A stretch of DNA of 64,000 nucleotides from Collinsella sp. (GTDB lineage: Bacteria; Actinomycetota; Coriobacteriia; Coriobacteriales; Coriobacteriaceae). The notes beneath the pieces were generated by a model. The model saw only the letters and a list, made by a program, of their open reading frames with translations. It was not told where the DNA came from and did no database searches. Shown here one piece after another: positions 60,361-64,000 of the stretch (positions within the stretch are counted from its first letter, which is position 1; every line of letters starts with the position of its first letter). A program made the translations under genes and the position numbers. The stretch is taken from the NCBI GenBank assembly GCA_019419525.1, contig DXZU01000022.1, forward strand, positions 3,637 through 67,636, given 5' to 3'.

Positions 60361-61581
60361 CTAGTTCTCGTCCTCAAACATACCACCCGCGACGACCTCG
60401 TACATACGCTCGAGCTCCAAGCGGTCCATTAAAAGCGGAACGGGGTATAGCGGATTGGCCTCGGCGTCGGCATGTGCCGCCATTTCGGGAATGTCGGAGC
60501 GGCGAATGCCTGTCACATATTTGGGGATACCCAGGGCAACGTTCATGCGATCGACCCAATCGATAAATGCCTCGGCCGCAAGACTGTCCTGCGCGTTAGC
60601 CGGCGCGATGCCTGCCATGCGAGCAAGATCGGCAAGCATGGGGGCGGCGGCGTCACCATAAACGCGAAGCATGTGCGGCAGGATGATCGCGTTGGCCAAA
60701 CCGTGCGGAATTCCGTATCGGCCGCCCAGACTGTGCGCGATGGCGTGAACGTATCCCACATAGGAGCGGGTAAACGCAACGCCCGCCTTATACGCCGCCG
60801 AAAGCATATTGCGACGCGCACGTATGTCGTCGCCATACTCATAGGCCTCGAGCAAATTGTCGTGGATGAGCTGCACCGCCTGGCGCGCCATCTTGCGCGT
60901 GTAGGGCGTGGTGCTACGGCCGATAAAGGCCTCGACGGCATGCGTCAGGGCATCCATACCCGTCTGCCCCGTAATGGAGGCGGGCAGGCCACGTGTAAAC
61001 TCGGGGTCGTGTACCGCAAAGCGCGGGATCAGCACAAAGTCGTTAATGGGGTACTTGTAGTGCGTCTCGTCATCGGTAATGACCGCTGCAAGCGTGACCT
61101 CGCTTCCCGTGCCCGCCGTGGTGGGGACGGCGATGAGCAGCGGCAGGAGACGGTGGACGCGCAACAGGCCGCGCATCTTGTTGATGGGCTTATTTGGCTG
61201 TGCGATGCGTGCGCCCACGCCCTTGGCACAGTCCATGGCCGAACCGCCGCCAAAGCCGATAATGGCCTGGCAGGCGCTCTCGCGATACAGGGACGCCGCT
61301 TCCTCCACGTTTGAGACCGTGGGGTTCGCACGCGTTTCGGCATAGACCGTAACGCCAATTCCCTTGGACTCGAGCGCCGTCTCGAGCGGCGCCGTGAGCC
61401 CCAGACGGGCAATACCGGGATCCGTCACGATAAGAACCCGCTGTATCGAGCGCTTTTGAAGCACCGCGGGCACGTCCTCGGCATGCTCCAAAATGCGCGG
61501 CTCGGTATAGGGCAGGATCGGCAATGCGATGCGAAAAACCGTCTGATATGTTCGGCACCAGGCACGACGGGCTAGATGCAT
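60361..61581 (-). CDS. Iron-containing alcohol dehydrogenase
   Basis: A 406-residue group III, Fe-dependent alcohol dehydrogenase: IIGFGGGSAMDCAKG for NAD(P) binding, PTTAGTGSEVT, metal-site ASITGQTGMDALTHAVEAFI and HAIAHSLGGRYGIPHGLANAIILPH. The ATG at 61581 has AAGGAG; the frame to 61662 is likely not used. It is the first gene of the operon with the aldehyde dehydrogenase and is divergent from the rubrerythrin gene. The leader contains GTTGACCTATCAAC (interrupted palindrome) that could be an operator. Confidence 0.93.
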   Translation of the reverse strand: MHLARRAWCRTYQTVFRIALPILPYTEPRILEHAEDVPAVLQKRSIQRVLIVTDPGIARLGLTAPLETALESKGIGVTVYAETRANPTVSNVEEAASLYRESACQAIIGFGGGSAMDCAKGVGARIAQPNKPINKMRGLLRVHRLLPLLIAVPTTAGTGSEVTLAAVITDDETHYKYPINDFVLIPRFAVHDPEFTRGLPASITGQTGMDALTHAVEAFIGRSTTPYTRKMARQAVQLIHDNLLEAYEYGDDIRARRNMLSAAYKAGVAFTRSYVGYVHAIAHSLGGRYGIPHGLANAIILPHMLRVYGDAAAPMLADLARMAGIAPANAQDSLAAEAFIDWVDRMNVALGIPKYVTGIRRSDIPEMAAHADAEANPLYPVPLLMDRLELERMYEVVAGGMFEDEN

Positions 61582-61838
61582 AAAGGAAACTCCTTCATTT
61601 GTTGATAGGTCAACATTTGCTCGACCGATTGTACTCAGCGGAGGTCTCGAGCGGCCTGGCAATCGTTAATCAATCAACATCTTCACATGCCCAAAATTAT
61701 TTTATTAAAAATCATTCCTAATAGGCTTCACATTTGGTTGCATTTATGGATAATAGAACTCGTCAAGACGCACGTCCGGAGAGGGCCCTTACGGGACCGG
61801 ACGAGCGCACAATCGCCATCGATCGAAAGGATCGAATC
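61582..61838. promoter_or_regulatory. Divergent promoter region of alcohol dehydrogenase and rubrerythrin
   Basis: An AT-rich block (about 61690-61760) stands out from the GC-rich surroundings. For rubrerythrin, TTCACA and TAATAG are 18 bases apart (-10 near 61751-61756). In the leader, GTCCGG (61774-61779) pairs with CCGGAC (61797-61802). For the dehydrogenase, GTTGA and TCAAC half-sites around 61600-61613 form a short palindrome. No known redox-regulator box was recognised with confidence. Confidence 0.4.
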
Positions 61839-62399
61839 ATGAAGTTTGTTTGCCCCGTTTGCGGTTATGTGGAAGAGTTCGACGGCGACCAGCTGCCCGA
61901 GGACTTCAAGTGCCCCCAGTGCGGCGTTCCCGGTTCTCGTTTCCTGAAGCAGGAAGAGGGTCAGCTCGAGTGGGCTGCCGAGCACGTCGTGGGCGTCGCC
62001 AAGATGGAGGGTGTCTCCGAGGACATCGTTGCCGATCTGCGCGCCAACTTTGAGGGCGAGTGCTCCGAGGTCGGTATGTACCTGGCCATGGCTCGCGTCG
62101 CTCATCGCGAGGGCTATCCCGAGATCGGCCTGTACTGGGAGAAGGCTGCCCACGAGGAGGCCGAGCACGCCGCCAAGTTTGCTGAGCTCCTGGGCGAGGT
62201 CGTAACCGACTCCACCAAGAAGAACCTCGAGATGCGCGTTGAGGCCGAAAACGGCGCCACCGCCGGCAAGACCGATCTTGCCAAGCGCGCCAAGGCCGCT
62301 GGCCTTGATGCCATTCACGACACCGTGCACGAGATGGCTCGCGACGAGGCCCGCCACGGCAAGGCTTTCGCCGGCCTGCTCAAGCGCTACTTTGGCTAA
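61839..62399 (+). CDS. Reverse rubrerythrin
   Basis: A 186-residue peroxide-scavenging protein with the rubredoxin-like Fe(Cys)4 domain at the N-terminus (C5, C8, C25, C28 in CPVC and CPQC) and a ferritin-like diiron domain behind it (EHV, GECSEVGMYLAMARVA, EKAAHEEAEHAAKF, HEMARDEARHGKAF). This order is the reverse of classical rubrerythrin and is found in strict anaerobes. It reduces H2O2 to water using NADH-linked electrons. The ATG at 61839 has AAAGGAT. Confidence 0.94.
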   Translation: MKFVCPVCGYVEEFDGDQLPEDFKCPQCGVPGSRFLKQEEGQLEWAAEHVVGVAKMEGVSEDIVADLRANFEGECSEVGMYLAMARVAHREGYPEIGLYWEKAAHEEAEHAAKFAELLGEVVTDSTKKNLEMRVEAENGATAGKTDLAKRAKAAGLDAIHDTVHEMARDEARHGKAFAGLLKRYFG

Positions 62400-62433
62400 G
62401 CCAACCGCTTGAGACATAACCTCTAGCTCGATG

Positions 62434-62465
62434 AGGCCCGGACCGTATTGGTTCGGGCCTTTTTC
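62434..62465 (+). terminator. Terminator of the rubrerythrin gene
   Basis: AGGCCCGGACC (62434-62444) pairs with GGTTCGGGCCT (62450-62460) with one mismatch, followed by TTTTT. It lies 35 bases past the stop codon. Confidence 0.9.
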
Positions 62466-62530
62466 GTGCCTCACGAACTTGTTAACGCCCTGAAATAGGA
62501 CCGCCTTCGGCATCGGCTTCTCGTCAAAAA

Positions 62531-62653
62531 CTAAGTGAGTAGACTTTTTTGAACTTGCCGAGCAGGCCATCCATATCACTTTATAAAGCCGCAGGTAAAT
62601 GCCTTGTTACAAAACGGCCTGGTCACCAAAGTGCCAAAAGCCTACTCACTTAG
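62531..62653. repeat. 123-bp structured repeat, family A copy 2
   Basis: Ends are CTAAGTGAGTAGACTTTT (62531-62548) and its complement with one mismatch (62636-62653). The inner stem is GAGCAGGCC (62560-62568) with GGCCTGGTC (62616-62624). Length and layout equal copy 1 at 51188-51310, while the inner stem sequence differs on both sides, so pairing is kept. The right end supplies the stop codon of the next gene. Confidence 0.88.
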
Positions 62654-63769
62654 AACCGCAGCCGTCCACGATCGAGCTGTTTTGTGTCTAACGGGCATCT
62701 TTCCGTCAATTACTCCCAATTTTGTCCAGTCAACGAACAGTTCAGACCGGAGTAATGTCTCAGCCCTTTGCTCATCTGAGCTTTTATCACGATATTCAGC
62801 ATCGAGCATCCTGCATACGGCCTTAACGATCGCGTGGAATCTACCCTCATCGGATATCTGTCTGTGCGTCAGGAGAAGTACATCGTAGCCCATGGCCTGA
62901 AGGGCCGTCATGCGGTCAGCGTCACGCAAGCCATCCCCTGTGCGTCCGTGCGAGGCCTTTCCCTGACATTCAATGGCCACCTGTCGCCTGCCGTCCAGCG
63001 AAGAAAGAAGTAGGTCGATATATACACGGGACTTTCCCACAATCGCTCGAGCACTTGTGCTTAGCATCACTTCAACATTGAGCTCTATGCCGCAAAAACC
63101 TTCTCCTCCCAGGGATCGCGGCAGTGCAAGTAGCAAATACGCCTCGACCTCAAAAGGCGACGCGGCGCCCAATGGAACGAGTTGCGATACCGCTATAAAT
63201 CTATTGCCGTAACGCATCCCGCAAACATCTGAACAAAAACGGTCAAGGTCTCCGCCCAAAACCAAAGCGTCTCGACGCCATAAATTTGAGGCGGTGCCGT
63301 CCTCGGACGGGCAGCGCACCCAACCGAACGTTGTCGAAATCGCGCCCGAATCAATTGCACGCGAAAGCTCCGCCTCAAGTGCCGCCGGCAGGGCACACAC
63401 CGCAAACAAGCCACACATCTCCGCCAATACCAAAAGAAGCTGAAGATCCGTCAGATGCCGCGACATGATGAATGCCGTCAGCAGAGGAGACGTGATCAAA
63501 AATCCATGCTCCGTTTCCAGCACGGATTCCCTGGGGAGCTCACCAAGAAACAGCCGCTGCCTAATGCTGGCAGGGCAAGTCCGTTTGTTTCTCGTCCGAA
63601 CCAATGTATACAACGGAAAGCCAAGTACAACCGCAGCCGTCGGGTTACGGACGAGGCCATATCGCTGCCGGTCTTCTTCCGGCCGTGGAAGCGGCGGACA
63701 CAGAGCGCGGACCTGAGGGGGCAAACGCCAGTACCTAAAAGCCGATATGTCACAAAGTAGATCTTTCAT
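62642..63769 (-). CDS. Putative PD-(D/E)XK endonuclease-domain protein
   Basis: A 375-residue protein with no clear relative for its first 230 residues. The C-terminal part has VYIDLLLSSLDGRRQVAIECQG, i.e. D followed by ExQGK, and then DADRMTALQAMGYDVLLLTHRQ, the layout of DUF559/Vsr-like nuclease domains. A role in defence or DNA repair is possible. The ATG at 63769 and GTG at 63775 have no good ribosome site. The last codons, ending LSE and TAG, lie in the 123-bp repeat, so the original C-terminus may have been altered. Confidence 0.6.
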   Translation of the reverse strand: MKDLLCDISAFRYWRLPPQVRALCPPLPRPEEDRQRYGLVRNPTAAVVLGFPLYTLVRTRNKRTCPASIRQRLFLGELPRESVLETEHGFLITSPLLTAFIMSRHLTDLQLLLVLAEMCGLFAVCALPAALEAELSRAIDSGAISTTFGWVRCPSEDGTASNLWRRDALVLGGDLDRFCSDVCGMRYGNRFIAVSQLVPLGAASPFEVEAYLLLALPRSLGGEGFCGIELNVEVMLSTSARAIVGKSRVYIDLLLSSLDGRRQVAIECQGKASHGRTGDGLRDADRMTALQAMGYDVLLLTHRQISDEGRFHAIVKAVCRMLDAEYRDKSSDEQRAETLLRSELFVDWTKLGVIDGKMPVRHKTARSWTAAVLSE

Positions 63770-63852
63770 AGGCACAGGAAAACACGAATTTCAACCCAGT
63801 CAGTCACGCAGTGGCGCGAACGCACCAAAAATAGCACCGAACGGACTTTTAA

Positions 63853-63918
63853 GTTTTCAACAGCCCTCCCCAACTGGCCAAAAGCTTGCCAAGAACTGGA
63901 CGAAGCCCTGTTGAAAAC
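63853..63918. repeat. Inverted repeat near the right edge
   Basis: GTTTTCAACAG (63853-63863) and CTGTTGAAAAC (63908-63918) are perfect inverted 11-mers around 44 bases. The region 63770-64000 shows no gene on either strand, and the window ends there. Confidence 0.55.
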
Positions 63919-64000
63919 CCCTTTTTCTCTCGTGCGGAAGCTTTGCGGGTGGCGCGCGCAGACGTGGTGTAAGAGCGTCCCGAGGTCCGTCGCTGCAAGT

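Noticed and set aside
60361..61581. Bacterial microcompartment alcohol/aldehyde pathway
   Set aside because: Alcohol and aldehyde dehydrogenases are adjacent but there are no shell-protein genes, and the aldehyde dehydrogenase is not of the CoA-acylating type.

Overview
The window looks like the chromosome of a strictly anaerobic, GC-rich Gram-positive bacterium of the class Coriobacteriia, most likely Collinsella or a close relative. This is inferred from codon and GC character, a single-chain PurL, a reverse rubrerythrin, a lactate-dehydrogenase/Etf-type operon and the overall gene style. No marker gene was searched. No rRNA, tRNA, prophage, insertion sequence or CRISPR array was seen.

Layout. 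(1) 118-7611, minus strand: class II fructose-bisphosphate aldolase, an MBL hydrolase, bifunctional Rel (p)ppGpp enzyme and a RecJ nuclease fused to a RecQ-like helicase. (2) 7886-10393: BASS-type transporter, HIT/GalT-like protein, CutC. (3) 10568-16865, minus: a complete branched-chain amino-acid ABC importer livK2-livK1-livH-livM-livG-livF with two tandem binding proteins. (4) 17118-26238: homoserine dehydrogenase, SDR reductase, CPA2-type antiporter, PurL, EamA exporter. (5) 26340-34402: membrane GGDEF protein, KdgT-type permease, AzlCD exporter, HD phosphohydrolase, and an operon of FAD oxidase, EtfB and ferredoxin-EtfA. (6) 34749-37955: a five-gene operon, mostly of exported proteins of unknown function, including a tiny protein with a LAQTG sorting signal. 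(7) 38878-44490: a three-gene cassette (TerB-type protein, BrxC/BrxD-like P-loop ATPase, BrxHI/Lhr-like helicase) resembling a BREX core without methylase or PglZ. It is the best candidate for a poorly described system here. (8) 44535-54113: spermidine-synthase-like protein, Elp3, DUF4097 and HTH regulator pair, a Trm9-like methyltransferase, a divergent TrmB and a Ski2-like helicase. (9) 54188-61581, minus: DUF2130 coiled-coil protein, phosphoesterase, a 58-residue protein, a HIRAN gene broken by one stop codon, MFS exporter, aldehyde and alcohol dehydrogenases. (10) 61839-63769: reverse rubrerythrin and a putative PD-(D/E)XK nuclease.

The genes suggest amino-acid uptake and synthesis, purine synthesis, flavin-based lactate metabolism, tRNA wobble-base modification and oxidative-stress defence. 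The intergenic DNA is unusually rich in palindromic elements: two 123-bp copies of one structured repeat, two copies of a 75-bp repeat, a 3 x 62-bp array of alternating inverted units, and several single long hairpins. These may be REP- or MITE-like families of this lineage.
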